Assembly (NCBI RefSeq): GCF_015355785.1 | Contig: NZ_JADKYW010000006.1 | Span: 206,936 to 270,935 of the forward strand | Length of the DNA stretch: 64,000 nt | Source: Arthrobacter gandavensis | GTDB lineage: Bacteria; Actinomycetota; Actinomycetes; Actinomycetales; Micrococcaceae | Direction: 5' to 3' | Shown: positions 46,238-57,064 of the stretch, piece after piece | Numbering within the stretch: position 1 is the stretch's first letter | How the letters are laid out: each line of letters opens with the position of its first letter | The notes under the pieces: model-generated | What the model was told of the DNA's origin: nothing | Database searches by the model: none | The model's input: the letters and a program-made list of their open reading frames with translations, nothing else | Translations under genes and position numbers: made by a program

Positions 46238-46717
46238 ATGCGCACCAGTGCCGGAATCCTCCTGTACCGCGGATCCCCGGGCGGAACCGCAGGGGAGGAA
46301 CACGGCGTCGAGGTGTGGATCGCACACATGGGCGGTCCCTTCTGGGCCAGCCGCGATGAACATGCCTGGTCCATCCCCAAAGGCGAGTTCGCACCTCCGG
46401 AGGATCCGCTGGCGGCTGCCAGGCGCGAGTTCGAGGAGGAGATGGGCTGGCCTGCGCCTTCCGCCGAGTATGGACTGCTGGGCACTTTTCGGCAGTCTTC
46501 GGCGAAGTCCGTCACTGTTTTCACGGCTGCTGCCGATTTCCCTGACCGTGCTGTCCGCAGCAACACCTTTGCCCTCGAGCTGCCGCCCGGCTCAGGCACC
46601 TTCCGGGACTTCCCGGAAGTGGACCGGGCAGGGTGGTTTACCGTTCCGGAAGCCCGCATCAAACTCGTCAAGGGCCAGGCAAAGGTCCTGGAGGCGCTGC
46701 TGGCACGGCTGCGCTGA
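46238..46717 (+). CDS. Nudix hydrolase
   Basis: A 159-residue Nudix-fold protein. The Nudix box is complete at about residues 48-70: GEFAPPEDPLAAARREFEEE continuing MGW, matching GX5EX7REUXEEXGU. SAGILLYRG at the start and DEHAWSIPKGE before the box are typical of the diadenosine-polyphosphate/NTP-pyrophosphohydrolase-like group that often has a DUF-like NUDIX label. It hydrolyses nucleoside-diphosphate-linked compounds using Mg; the substrate is not identified. It lies downstream of the SDR gene and convergent with the ROK gene. Confidence 0.92.
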   Translation: MRTSAGILLYRGSPGGTAGEEHGVEVWIAHMGGPFWASRDEHAWSIPKGEFAPPEDPLAAARREFEEEMGWPAPSAEYGLLGTFRQSSAKSVTVFTAAADFPDRAVRSNTFALELPPGSGTFRDFPEVDRAGWFTVPEARIKLVKGQAKVLEALLARLR

Positions 46718-46758
46718 ACTCCGCCGCCGTTCGGTGCCGGGACCGGTGCACGGCAAGT

Positions 46759-47991
46759 CTAGGCCGAGAGGACCGGCCTGGCGGAGGGAGCAGCGCCGTT
46801 GCCCGGCCTCAGGTCAAGCAGCCGTGCCTCCACATGGTCAAGCGCCAGCCGGACGGCCCCGGTGGCAACCAGCATTTCGCCCAGTTCGGAAACTGCCAGG
46901 CGCGGCGGGTCCGGAACATACCGGGCAAGTTCGTCAGTCATGACGGGCAGCAGCGCGGTGGCCGAGGCGGCAACGGCGCCGCCAATCACAATGAGGCGGG
47001 GATCGAAGAACGTGGAGACCAGTGCCAGGACCCGGGCCATGCGCTTGCCGATTCGGCCCAGGATCTGTGCTGCGGTTTCATCCCCGGCTGCGGCCGCCTC
47101 GAAGACGTACCGCGCCGAAACACGGTTCGTATGCTCACCCACCAGGGCGCGGATCATCCCGTCATGCCCCGCGTCCAGCGCAGCCGTGCCCCAGTGGCGT
47201 GCCAGCTTGGCGATGCCGTCCTGGTTGCCGACGCCCTCAACCAGTTCCAGGCCGCCCATGGTTCCCGCGCGGCCCAGCGCCCCGTGGACCAGCCTGCCGG
47301 ATTCTATGACCCCGGTACCCAGTCGTTCACCGGCAAGGATCACGGCCAGGTTGCTTTCATCCGCGCCGGTTCCGCGCCAGCGCTCGGCCAGGGCAGCGAG
47401 CTTCGCATCATTCTCCACCAGGACCGGCCAACCGAATCCCTCGGCGAATTCCTGTGTCAGGCCAAGATCGAACAGGGGTGCCAGTTCCTGTCCGGGGGCG
47501 ATGGTGCCCTCGGGAGTGACCTGGGCAGCGATTCCCAGTGCAACGCCCAGAACGCCGGCAGCCGGGACACCGGCGTCGGCCAGCGCGTCCTGCGTGGCGC
47601 CAATGACTGCGGAACGCCGGTCAGCAGGTGTGCCTCCGTGGTGTGGGAAGCGGGACACGGTTCCGCCGACAACGCTGCCGGCCAGATCGGAGACGACGAC
47701 GCGCACGGTGGCCAGTCCGACGTCGAGCCCCAGGACAAACCCGGCACTCTCGTTGAACTCGAACCGGCGTGCAGGCCGCCCTTTCTGGCCTCCTGCACGG
47801 GGAGAGGCGGCCTCCCGGGCCCAGCCGCGGGCAATGAGGTCATCGCAGACGGCGATGACCGTGGCGCGCGTGAGGCCCGTGGCGTGGATGAGGTCGGTGC
47901 CCGTCGCCGAGGGTACGGTGCGCAGCACGTCAAGGACTGAGCGCAGGTTGGTGCGGCGCAGCAGCTGCGGAGTGCTGGCTGAAACATCCAA
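46759..47991 (-). CDS. ROK family transcriptional regulator
   Basis: A 410-residue regulator of the NagC/XylR type. An N-terminal winged helix-turn-helix (SATGTDLIHATGLTRATVIAV at ~30-50) is followed by an ROK sugar-kinase-like domain with GLDVGLATVRVVVSDLAG (phosphate loop), GELAPLFD-type segments, VENDAKLAAL and an ALGRAGTMGGLE region. The canonical zinc-binding CxCGxxGC is not present in readable form, so effector binding may differ. I favour the TTG at 47991 because AAAGGGG lies 7 bases before it; an ATG at 48030 is the alternative. It is divergent from gap and shares its promoter region. Confidence 0.87.
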   Translation of the reverse strand: MDVSASTPQLLRRTNLRSVLDVLRTVPSATGTDLIHATGLTRATVIAVCDDLIARGWAREAASPRAGGQKGRPARRFEFNESAGFVLGLDVGLATVRVVVSDLAGSVVGGTVSRFPHHGGTPADRRSAVIGATQDALADAGVPAAGVLGVALGIAAQVTPEGTIAPGQELAPLFDLGLTQEFAEGFGWPVLVENDAKLAALAERWRGTGADESNLAVILAGERLGTGVIESGRLVHGALGRAGTMGGLELVEGVGNQDGIAKLARHWGTAALDAGHDGMIRALVGEHTNRVSARYVFEAAAAGDETAAQILGRIGKRMARVLALVSTFFDPRLIVIGGAVAASATALLPVMTDELARYVPDPPRLAVSELGEMLVATGAVRLALDHVEARLLDLRPGNGAAPSARPVLSA

Positions 47992-48048
47992 GGTTAGGGC
48001 CCCTTTGACGAGTGGCGGGAATAACAGCATAATTGTACTAGTTCATAT

Positions 48049-48063
48049 ATTTAGTCTCTAAAT
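48049..48063. promoter_or_regulatory. AT-rich palindrome between ROK regulator and gap (candidate operator)
   Basis: ATTTAG-TCT-CTAAAT is a perfect inverted repeat inside a strikingly AT-rich stretch (48025-48067) in GC-rich surroundings. It lies in the divergent promoter region, 29 bases before the gap start, and suits an operator for the adjacent ROK protein. Confidence 0.5.
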
Positions 48064-48067
48064 TTAG

Positions 48068-50481
<2,414 letters not shown>

Positions 50482-50603
50482 CCTTGCCTCCGTGGCCGGC
50501 GCGGGTGATGTCCGCCAAAATTAGCCCGGTTGCCGGGCCACCCGAAAGGGCAGCAGGCCGTATGCCGGTCCGGACGCACCTAACGTCCCTCCAATGCAGC
50601 GGG

Positions 50604-52019
50604 TCAGCGGATGCTCTCATACGCGTCCAGCGCGTGGCGCCGTGATTCTTTCAGATCCACCAGGGGCTCGGGGTAGCCCGGAGCCAGGGCATCAGGCACC
50701 CAGCGGGAGATATAGGCGCCGTCGGGGTCGAAGCGCTTTGCCTGCGTCTCCGGGTTGAAGATGCGGAAGAAGGGCGCGGCGTCCGCGCCGGATCCGGCAA
50801 CCCACTGCCAGTTCGCCGGGTTGCTCGCAGGGTCTGCATCCACGAGGGTTTCCCAGAACCACTCTTCACCGACCCGCCAATGGATGCCCAGGTTCTTGAT
50901 CAGGAAGCTCGCCGCCACCATCCTCACCCGGTTGTGCATCCAGCCCATGTGCCAGAGCTGGCGCTGGCCTGCGTCTACGAGTGGAATTCCGGTCAACCCG
51001 GCCTTCCACGCATCCAGTGGCTCCAGGTCATCCTGCCGGCTTTCCGTTGGCGCGGCCGGCCCGGCGCCGCGCAGCACGGCAGGAGTCTGCGCGGCGCCCC
51101 CGGGGTGGTCCCAGGGGAAGCCGTCGAAGGCCGGGCGCAGGTTCCTGGTAGCCAGGTCCGGATTGTGGAAGAGCTGGTGCCAGCAGAACTCGCGCCAGCC
51201 GATCTCCGTGCCGAACGCGCCCGGACCCGGGCCGTTCCCGCGTACCCTGGCCAGCGCATGCCAGACCTGGAACGGACTCACATGGCCCCACCGCAGGTAG
51301 GGGGAGAGCCGGCTGGTTCCCGGTTTTGCCGGACGGTCCCTGCCGTCGTCGTAATCCTGGACCGGTCCGTCGAGGAAATCCTCCAGCGCCTGGAGTCCGG
51401 CCTCCTCGCCCGGCGTCCACGCTTCGGCCAGCCCGGCGGACCAGTCGGGGTGCTTCGGCAGCAGGTCCCAGCTGTCCAGGTCATCACCGGAGGGCAGGCT
51501 CGACGGCGGACCGCCGGTTGTGGCGGGGGGATCCAGCGGGGCCCGGAAATCCTGGGCGGAAACTGCACGCCAGAACGGAGTGAAGACCCGGTACGGACCA
51601 CCCTGTCCGGTTCGAACGGTCCATGGCTCATGCAGCAGGGAAGCCTGAAAGCTCTCCGCGTGGACATCCGCGTCAGCTGCCCATTCCTTGACTGCCGAGT
51701 CCACCTCGCGTTCGGGCCCTCCGTAACGTCGGTTCCAGAACAGGTGGCCGGCGCCGGAGTCACCGGCGAAGGCCGTCACTGCCTTCAATGCGGGTCCGCG
51801 CAGGAGTACCAGCGGAATGCCGAGGGCGGCGAGGTCGGCACGCAGGGCCAGCAGCGCATGGTGAAGCCACCATCTCGCCGCAGAGCCGAGCGGGCGGATG
51901 CCGGGAGACTCCTCGTCCAGGACGTAAACAGCTACTGCGCTGCCCTCCTGGACTGCGGCCAGCAGGGCAGGGTTGTCCGCCGTGCGCAGGTCGTCGCGGA
52001 ACCAGGCGATGGAGACCAC
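50604..52019 (-). CDS. phr: Deoxyribodipyrimidine photolyase
   Basis: A 471-residue FAD enzyme that repairs UV-induced cyclobutane pyrimidine dimers using light. The N-terminal antenna-binding alpha/beta domain starts VSIAWFRDDLRTADNPAL; the C-terminal FAD domain has GTSRLSPYLRWGHVSPFQVW, GWREFCWHQLFHNPD and WHMGWMHNRVRMVAASFL, with DADPASNPANWQWVAGSG containing the Asn-Trp residues of CPD photolyases. GTG start with GAAAGGA before it. The 122-base gap to the LssY-like gene holds no feature I recognise. Confidence 0.95.
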   Translation of the reverse strand: MVSIAWFRDDLRTADNPALLAAVQEGSAVAVYVLDEESPGIRPLGSAARWWLHHALLALRADLAALGIPLVLLRGPALKAVTAFAGDSGAGHLFWNRRYGGPEREVDSAVKEWAADADVHAESFQASLLHEPWTVRTGQGGPYRVFTPFWRAVSAQDFRAPLDPPATTGGPPSSLPSGDDLDSWDLLPKHPDWSAGLAEAWTPGEEAGLQALEDFLDGPVQDYDDGRDRPAKPGTSRLSPYLRWGHVSPFQVWHALARVRGNGPGPGAFGTEIGWREFCWHQLFHNPDLATRNLRPAFDGFPWDHPGGAAQTPAVLRGAGPAAPTESRQDDLEPLDAWKAGLTGIPLVDAGQRQLWHMGWMHNRVRMVAASFLIKNLGIHWRVGEEWFWETLVDADPASNPANWQWVAGSGADAAPFFRIFNPETQAKRFDPDGAYISRWVPDALAPGYPEPLVDLKESRRHALDAYESIR

Positions 52020-52142
52020 GGGCGGTCCTTTCCTCGGAAATGTTGCCGGTACCAGAGACCCTACCCGCGGGGCGGCGCGGTGGGGGGAGGTGGCCGGACG
52101 CGGCGCCCTTCGAACTCCGCTGTGTTCTTCGGCACGAAACTA

Positions 52143-52157
52143 GTTGTCTCAGGCAAC
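52143..52157. promoter_or_regulatory. Palindrome 1 upstream of the DHA2 pump (candidate MarR operator)
   Basis: GTTGTCTCAGGCAAC is a 15-base palindrome with one imperfect pair. It lies 43 bases before the pump start, in front of the TATAGT -10-like sequence, in the arrangement of MarR-controlled efflux genes. Confidence 0.5.
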
Positions 52158-52164
52158 CACTTGT

Positions 52165-52186
52165 ATAGTTGACCTAAATCAACTAT
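52165..52186. promoter_or_regulatory. Palindrome 2 upstream of the DHA2 pump (candidate MarR operator)
   Basis: ATAGTTGA-N6-TCAACTAT is a perfect 8-bp inverted repeat, ending 13 bases before the pump ATG and overlapping a TATAGT (52164-52169) that could be the -10 element. A repressor bound here would block transcription. Confidence 0.55.
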
Positions 52187-52199
52187 CAGCAGGAGTCCG

Positions 52200-53942
52200 A
52201 TGCCCCCCGCAGTTAACGCCCCAACAACCGCGCCCGAACAGCCGGCACAAACGAAGAAAACACGCCGCACGGTGTCACCCGATGGATCCATGACCCACCG
52301 CCAGGTGCTCGAGTCCCTGTCCGGACTGCTCCTGGGCATGTTCGTTTCAATCCTTGCCGGAACCGTGGTCTCCACGTCCCTGCCGCTGATCATCTCGGAC
52401 CTCGAGGGCGACCAGTCCGCCTACACCTGGGTGGTCACCGGAACACTGCTCGCAACGACCGTGTCGACGCCGCTGTGGGGTAAATTTGCGGACCTGTTCA
52501 ACCGGAAACTGCTCATCCAGCTGGCCCTGGGCATCTTTGTGCTCGGCTCTGCACTGGCCGGCTTCTCCCAGGACACCGGAACGCTCATTGTCTTCCGCGT
52601 GCTCCAGGGGCTTGGTGCCGGCGGGCTCGCGGCGCTGAGCCAGATCATCATGGCGGACATCATCAGCCCCCGTGACCGCGGCAAGTATGCCGGCCTGTTT
52701 GGTGCCGTCATGGCGGTTGGAACGGTCGGCGGGCCGCTGCTTGGCGGCGTCGTAACCGACGCCTTCGGGTGGCGCTGGAACTTCTTCATCGCGCTGCCCG
52801 TTGCCATCGCAGCCATCATCCTGCTGCAGCTCACCCTGCACCTGCCCAAGCACGCCAAGCGGAAGGTCCACATCGACTACCTTGGCGCGGTGCTGATCGC
52901 CGGCGGCGTGTCGCTGCTGATGATCTGGGTGACCCTGGCGGGCAACCAGTTCGGCTGGGCTTCGCTTGCGTCCTTCCTGATGGTGGCCGGTTCCGCAGTC
53001 CTGCTGATTGCTGCCGTGCTGGTGGAGTTCAAGTCACCGGAACCGATCATTCCGCTGTCCATGTTCAGGAACCGCACGTTCACGCTTGCCGTGGTCGCCA
53101 GCATCTCCGTGGGTGTTTCGATGTTCGGGACCTCGGTGTTCCTGGCCCAGTACATGCAGCTGGCCCGGGGCGCCACGCCCACACAGTCCGGGCTGCTGAC
53201 CATTCCCATGATGGCGGGCCTGCTGATTGCATCCACAGTATTCGGCGGCGTGATCAGCCGGACCGGCAAGTGGAAGGCCATCATGATCTCCGGCGGTGTG
53301 CTCACCGTGCTGGGGACTCTCCTGCTGGGCACCCTCACATACGAAACCAGCCTGGTGCTGGTGGGAATCTACATGGCCGTCCTCGGCGCCGGCCTGGGCA
53401 TGCTCATGCAGAACCTGGTGCTGGTGGTCCAGAACTCGATTGAGGTCAAGAATCTGGGCGTCGCCACCAGCGCCGTCACCTTCTTCCGCAGCCTCGGCGG
53501 CACCGTGGGTGTCTCGGTGCTCGGATCGGTGCTGGGAACGATCGTGTCCTCACGGATTAAGGACGGAATCACCGCGCTGGCTCCGGCTGACCAGGCGGCT
53601 GCCGCCTCAGCACTGGGCAGCGGCACCATCCCGAAAATCTCCGAGCTGCCCTCCGCGATCGCCGCCCTGGTGGAAAGCGCCTACGGAGTCGGCGTCGGGC
53701 ACGTGTTCATGTACAGCGTGCCACTCGCCGTGGTCACCCTGGTCGCCGTGGTCTTCCTGCCGAACGCCCAGCTGGGCCGCCAGAATGCCGTACAGCTCAA
53801 GAAGGCTGCGTCCGACAGCGCCGCTGCCCGGGAGACTGAACCTGCGGAGCCTGCACTCTCCGCCGCGGCAACGGGATCCGCCGCCCTGATCGATCCGTCC
53901 GCACCGTCCGGCCAGCCGGGCAGGCAGCGCGACGGACAGTGA
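52200..53942 (+). CDS. MFS multidrug efflux transporter, DHA2 (EmrB/QacA-like)
   Basis: A 580-residue, 14-helix proton antiporter. Helix 1 (FVSILAGTVVSTSLPLIISDL), motif A LWGKFADLFNRKLLIQ, motif C AVGTVGGPLLGGVVTDAFGW and FRVLQGLGAGGLAALSQ are clear. A long alanine-rich cytoplasmic tail of about 60 residues follows the last helix. It likely exports toxic hydrophobic compounds; the substrates are unknown. ATG with CAGGAGT before it. The gene's TGA overlaps the GTG of the following MarR gene (GTGA), and two palindromes precede the start, so pump and regulator form one autoregulated unit. Confidence 0.93.
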   Translation: MPPAVNAPTTAPEQPAQTKKTRRTVSPDGSMTHRQVLESLSGLLLGMFVSILAGTVVSTSLPLIISDLEGDQSAYTWVVTGTLLATTVSTPLWGKFADLFNRKLLIQLALGIFVLGSALAGFSQDTGTLIVFRVLQGLGAGGLAALSQIIMADIISPRDRGKYAGLFGAVMAVGTVGGPLLGGVVTDAFGWRWNFFIALPVAIAAIILLQLTLHLPKHAKRKVHIDYLGAVLIAGGVSLLMIWVTLAGNQFGWASLASFLMVAGSAVLLIAAVLVEFKSPEPIIPLSMFRNRTFTLAVVASISVGVSMFGTSVFLAQYMQLARGATPTQSGLLTIPMMAGLLIASTVFGGVISRTGKWKAIMISGGVLTVLGTLLLGTLTYETSLVLVGIYMAVLGAGLGMLMQNLVLVVQNSIEVKNLGVATSAVTFFRSLGGTVGVSVLGSVLGTIVSSRIKDGITALAPADQAAAASALGSGTIPKISELPSAIAALVESAYGVGVGHVFMYSVPLAVVTLVAVVFLPNAQLGRQNAVQLKKAASDSAAARETEPAEPALSAAATGSAALIDPSAPSGQPGRQRDGQ

Positions 53943-54460
53943 GCCCGGAGGGGAACTCCCGGGAGCAGGCGCAGCGCGAGGTTGAAGCCAACCTGCGCCT
54001 GCTCACCGAGGTGGTCCGGACCCGGATGCGTGAGGCCGCCAGGGCGGTGGATCCCTCGCTGTCCCTGTTCGGGCTGAAGACGCTCCAGCTGCTTAAGCGC
54101 TTCGGGCCGCTGCACTCCGGGGCCGCGGCTGAGCTGCTGATGGTGGACAAGAGCGTCATCAGCCGGCAGTCACGCCAACTCGAGGCACTGGGCCTGATCG
54201 AGGTTTCGCCGGACCCTGCGGACAGGCGGGCGCGGGTGCTGGTACTGACTCCGGCGGCGGCCGACCGGGTTACGGCCGTCCACACCGGGATCATGCTGGA
54301 TCCGGCTGTGCTGGGGTCCTGGTCCACCGAGGACCTGCACCGGTTCTCCGGGTACCTCGCCCGGCTCGGCGGAAGCAGGCGCTCCGGGCTCGGGGCTACC
54401 CTGTCTCCGCCGGGACAGCCGGCGCCCGACGGCGGCGCTCCGGTCCAGCGGGCTGGCTGA
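53939..54460 (+). CDS. MarR family transcriptional regulator
   Basis: A 173-residue winged-helix regulator. The DNA-binding part spans about residues 38-100: LKTLQLLKRFGPLHSGAAAEL, LMVDKSVISRQSRQLEALGLI for the recognition helix and SPDPADRRARVLVLT for the wing with its conserved Asp-Arg. The coupled pump gene upstream is the probable target, derepressed when a drug binds. The start GTG overlaps the pump stop by 4 bases. The last 21 codons overlap the 3' end of the convergent ABC exporter gene by 65 bases. Confidence 0.92.
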   Translation: MSPEGNSREQAQREVEANLRLLTEVVRTRMREAARAVDPSLSLFGLKTLQLLKRFGPLHSGAAAELLMVDKSVISRQSRQLEALGLIEVSPDPADRRARVLVLTPAAADRVTAVHTGIMLDPAVLGSWSTEDLHRFSGYLARLGGSRRSGLGATLSPPGQPAPDGGAPVQRAG

Positions 54461-56345
54461 GTACGGGAGCCTCGCTGCGCCGGGCAGCCAGCCTGGCAAA
54501 CGGCCCGCCGGCAGCGGCGAGTTCGGCGGGGGTTCCCTGCTCGACGATCCGTCCGGCGTCCAGCACCACCACCTGGTCAGCGTTCTGCACCGTGGAGAGC
54601 CGGTGGGCGATGGTGAGCGTGGTGCGTCCTGCGGAGAGTCTTTCAAGGGCCAGCTGGACCCGGGCCTCAGTGGTGTTGTCCAGGGCGGAGGTCGCCTCGT
54701 CAAGCACCAGGATCGGGGGATTGCGCAGAATGGTCCTGGCGACCGCCAGGCGCTGCTGTTCACCGCCGGAGAAGCGGTGCCCGCGGGCTCCCACCAGCGT
54801 GTCGAGTCCGTCCGGGAGGGCGCCGACCGCGTCCGCGATCTGCGCGGTTGCCAGAGCGTGCCGCAGTTCCGAGTCCGTCGCATCCGGCTTGGCAAGCAGG
54901 AGGTTCTCCCGCACCGAAGCGTGGATCAGGTACGTCTCCTGGGAAACTACCCCCACAATCCGGGACAGGTCTTCGGGCGCCAGCTGAGCGACATCCACGC
55001 CGTCAATCGCGACCCGCCCGCTGGCCGGATCATTCAGCCGCGGCACCAGTGATGCGAGAGTGGACTTGCCTGAACCGGTCGCCCCCACGACTGCGGTGGT
55101 GGTTCCGGGCGGCAGCGTCAGGCTAACGCCGCGCAGAACCGGTGCATCGCCGTCGTACGCAAACTCGACGTCCTCGAAGCGCACCTCGCCGCGTACCCGA
55201 TCCGGATCCACAGGTATCGGATGAAGCGGAGCCTTTAGCTGCGGCTCAAGGTCGAGATACTCAAAGATGCGGCTGAAAAAGGCCAGCGCGGTGACCCACT
55301 GGACGCCGATGTCCAGCAGGCCCATCACCGGCCGGAACACCGCCGCCTGCAGCCCGGTGAAGGCGACCAGGGTGCCGATTGTCATGCCGGCGCTGGCGGC
55401 TGGGAAGCCTGCGGCCAGGTAAATCACCGCCGGAATTGCGGCGAAGACCACCTGCATGGTTGCCATCCGCCAGCGGCCGGCGAGCTGGCTGCGCAGCTCC
55501 AGCCCCACAAGGATCTGGGAGCGTGCGGTGAAGCGTTCGGCGTCGCGCGGGATGGTGCCAAGGGTTTTGGCAAGGCGGACTCCGGAGACGGAGAGCCCCT
55601 CTTCCACTTGGGTGTGCAGGGCGGCGAGTTCGCGCTGGCGTTCGTCGGTAACCGTGCGCCGCAGCTTCGCGACCCTGCGGGAGAGCCAGACGGCGGGCGG
55701 AAGAACTGCCAGGGAAATCAGGCTGAGTCCGGGGGAGAGGGCGGCCATGGCTGCTGCCGTGGCGACCGTGGCGGTGAGGTTCGCGGCCACGCCGGTAGCC
55801 GTTGTTGTGACCACCGACTGCATGCCGGAGATGTCATGCGTGAGCCGGGACTGGACTTCGCCGCCGCGGGTGCGGATGAAGAAGCCCTGGGACTGGGCCT
55901 GCAGATGGGTAAACAGTTTCACCCGCAGGGTGTGCATGACCTGCTGGCCCATTTTGGTAGCCAGCCAGGTCTGTACGACGCCGATCGCGCTCGTCAGTGC
56001 GGCGACGCCCACCATGGATGCCGTCAGGATTGCCAGGAGCCGCAGGTTCTGGTTGGGCAGGGCATCATCGATCACGGCACGCACCAGGAACGGCTGGGCG
56101 AGGTTGACCACGGAGGCTGCGGAAATCAGGGCAATGACGACGGCGATGGTCCGCTTGTGCGGTGCGAACAGTGCCGCGATGCGCCGCAGGCTGACGGGGT
56201 GGCGGCTGAGCTGTTTCCGATCCGCCGGGTTGAGCCGTGCCGGTCCCCGTCCGCCTCCGCCGCCGGGGCCTGAGGTGCCTGGGACGGCGCCGGGACCGTC
56301 GGGCATTCCGGCACCTGGGCGTTCGCGCGGGTTGGATGGGGTCAA
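54396..56345 (-). CDS. ABC exporter, fused permease and ATPase
   Basis: A 649-residue half-transporter that would act as a dimer. After a proline/glycine-rich start of 40 residues, six membrane helices cover about 60-340 (TIAVVIALISAASVVNLAQPF and later). The ATPase domain has Walker A VVGATGSGKSTLASL, Q-loop VVSQETYLIH, signature FSGGEQQRLAVARTIL, Walker B ILVLDEATSALD and IAHRLSTVQNAD. Such exporters move lipids, peptides or drugs; the substrate is unknown. The start is TTG with AAGGAGG 6 bases before it. A palindrome lies 65 bases upstream. The alternative start at the internal ATG would remove 13 residues. Confidence 0.93.
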   Translation of the reverse strand: MTPSNPRERPGAGMPDGPGAVPGTSGPGGGGGRGPARLNPADRKQLSRHPVSLRRIAALFAPHKRTIAVVIALISAASVVNLAQPFLVRAVIDDALPNQNLRLLAILTASMVGVAALTSAIGVVQTWLATKMGQQVMHTLRVKLFTHLQAQSQGFFIRTRGGEVQSRLTHDISGMQSVVTTTATGVAANLTATVATAAAMAALSPGLSLISLAVLPPAVWLSRRVAKLRRTVTDERQRELAALHTQVEEGLSVSGVRLAKTLGTIPRDAERFTARSQILVGLELRSQLAGRWRMATMQVVFAAIPAVIYLAAGFPAASAGMTIGTLVAFTGLQAAVFRPVMGLLDIGVQWVTALAFFSRIFEYLDLEPQLKAPLHPIPVDPDRVRGEVRFEDVEFAYDGDAPVLRGVSLTLPPGTTTAVVGATGSGKSTLASLVPRLNDPASGRVAIDGVDVAQLAPEDLSRIVGVVSQETYLIHASVRENLLLAKPDATDSELRHALATAQIADAVGALPDGLDTLVGARGHRFSGGEQQRLAVARTILRNPPILVLDEATSALDNTTEARVQLALERLSAGRTTLTIAHRLSTVQNADQVVVLDAGRIVEQGTPAELAAAGGPFARLAARRSEAPVLSQPAGPERRRRAPAVPAETG

Positions 56346-56409
56346 AGGTTCCTCCTTGTGCAGTCCGGGCGCCGCGGGGGTGGCTGCGTGCAGCCCGGAT
56401 ATGTAGAGG

Positions 56410-56428
56410 TTACCTCATTATGAGGTTA
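56410..56428. promoter_or_regulatory. Palindrome upstream of the ABC exporter (candidate operator)
   Basis: ACCTCAT-T-ATGAGGT is a perfect 7-bp inverted repeat within a longer imperfect one. It is between the ABC exporter and the divergent GNAT gene. ACCTCA also occurs before the MarR gene at 57065 (57023-57028). Confidence 0.5.
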
Positions 56429-56479
56429 GCGCCTAGAAGTGCTTCCTGTCACACTGGCGGTTTCCGGTGCCTGAGGCCG

Positions 56480-56485
56480 TAGGTT
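56480..56485 (+). promoter_or_regulatory. -10 element for the leaderless GNAT gene
   Basis: TAGGTT ends 7 bases before the ATG at 56493 with no ribosome-binding site between, suggesting a leaderless transcript. Confidence 0.45.
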
Positions 56486-56492
56486 GAAGTGC

Positions 56493-56984
56493 ATGACGAT
56501 AACGCTCCGCCGCGCCGACTTCTCGGATTCCCGGCTGGCCCACTTCCTCCAGTCCCATCTGGATGACCTGCGGCCCACTGCGCCGGCCGAAAGCCGGCAT
56601 GCGCTGAACGTGGACGCTCTCCGCCAGCCGTCCGTCCGCCTCTGGGCGGCCTGGGATGGTGAGTCCATGGCCGCGACCGGCGCACTCGCTGTCCTGGAAC
56701 CCGGGCACGAGGAACTCAAGTCCATGCGGACGGCTCCTGGCCTGCGCGGCCGCGGTGTCGGGCGGTTAATGCTGCAGCATCTCCTGGAAGACGCAGCTGC
56801 CCGCTCTGTCCAGCGGATCTCGCTGGAAACCGGAAGCATGGACTTCTTTGCTCCGGCGCGGCGGCTTTACGAGAGTGCCGGGTTCGTTGCCTGTGCCCCG
56901 TTCGGTAGCTACCGGGAAGACCCCCACAGTGTGTTTATGCGCCTGGACCTGCCCGGGCAGGTCCGTCCTGCCCCGCTAACCTGA
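56493..56984 (+). CDS. GNAT family N-acetyltransferase
   Basis: A 163-residue acetyl-CoA-dependent acetyltransferase. Motif A is MRTAPGLRGRGVGRLMLQHLL (residues ~70-90), with the Arg/Gly pyrophosphate loop RGRGVG; ISLETGSMDFFAPARRLYESAGF forms the C-terminal motif B with the conserved Tyr. It resembles the putative acetyltransferase YsnE/PhnO-like group, whose substrates are unclear. The start at 56493 is favoured by the leaderless promoter. It lies between the divergent ABC exporter and the MarR gene; no functional link is evident. Confidence 0.9.
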   Translation: MTITLRRADFSDSRLAHFLQSHLDDLRPTAPAESRHALNVDALRQPSVRLWAAWDGESMAATGALAVLEPGHEELKSMRTAPGLRGRGVGRLMLQHLLEDAAARSVQRISLETGSMDFFAPARRLYESAGFVACAPFGSYREDPHSVFMRLDLPGQVRPAPLT

Positions 56985-57052
56985 TCCGTTCCGGCGCCGG
57001 AACGCCTCGTACTCCTGTGGCTACCTCACAGTGCGGTTCCTCACCGACTAGC

Positions 57053-57058
57053 TAGACT
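57053..57058 (+). promoter_or_regulatory. -10 element for a leaderless marR gene
   Basis: TAGACT ends 6 bases before the ATG at 57065; there is no Shine-Dalgarno sequence. Upstream lie two near-direct copies, ACCTCA (57023-57028) and TCCTCA (57038-57043), possible regulator half sites. Confidence 0.55.
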
Positions 57059-57064
57059 GAAGAC

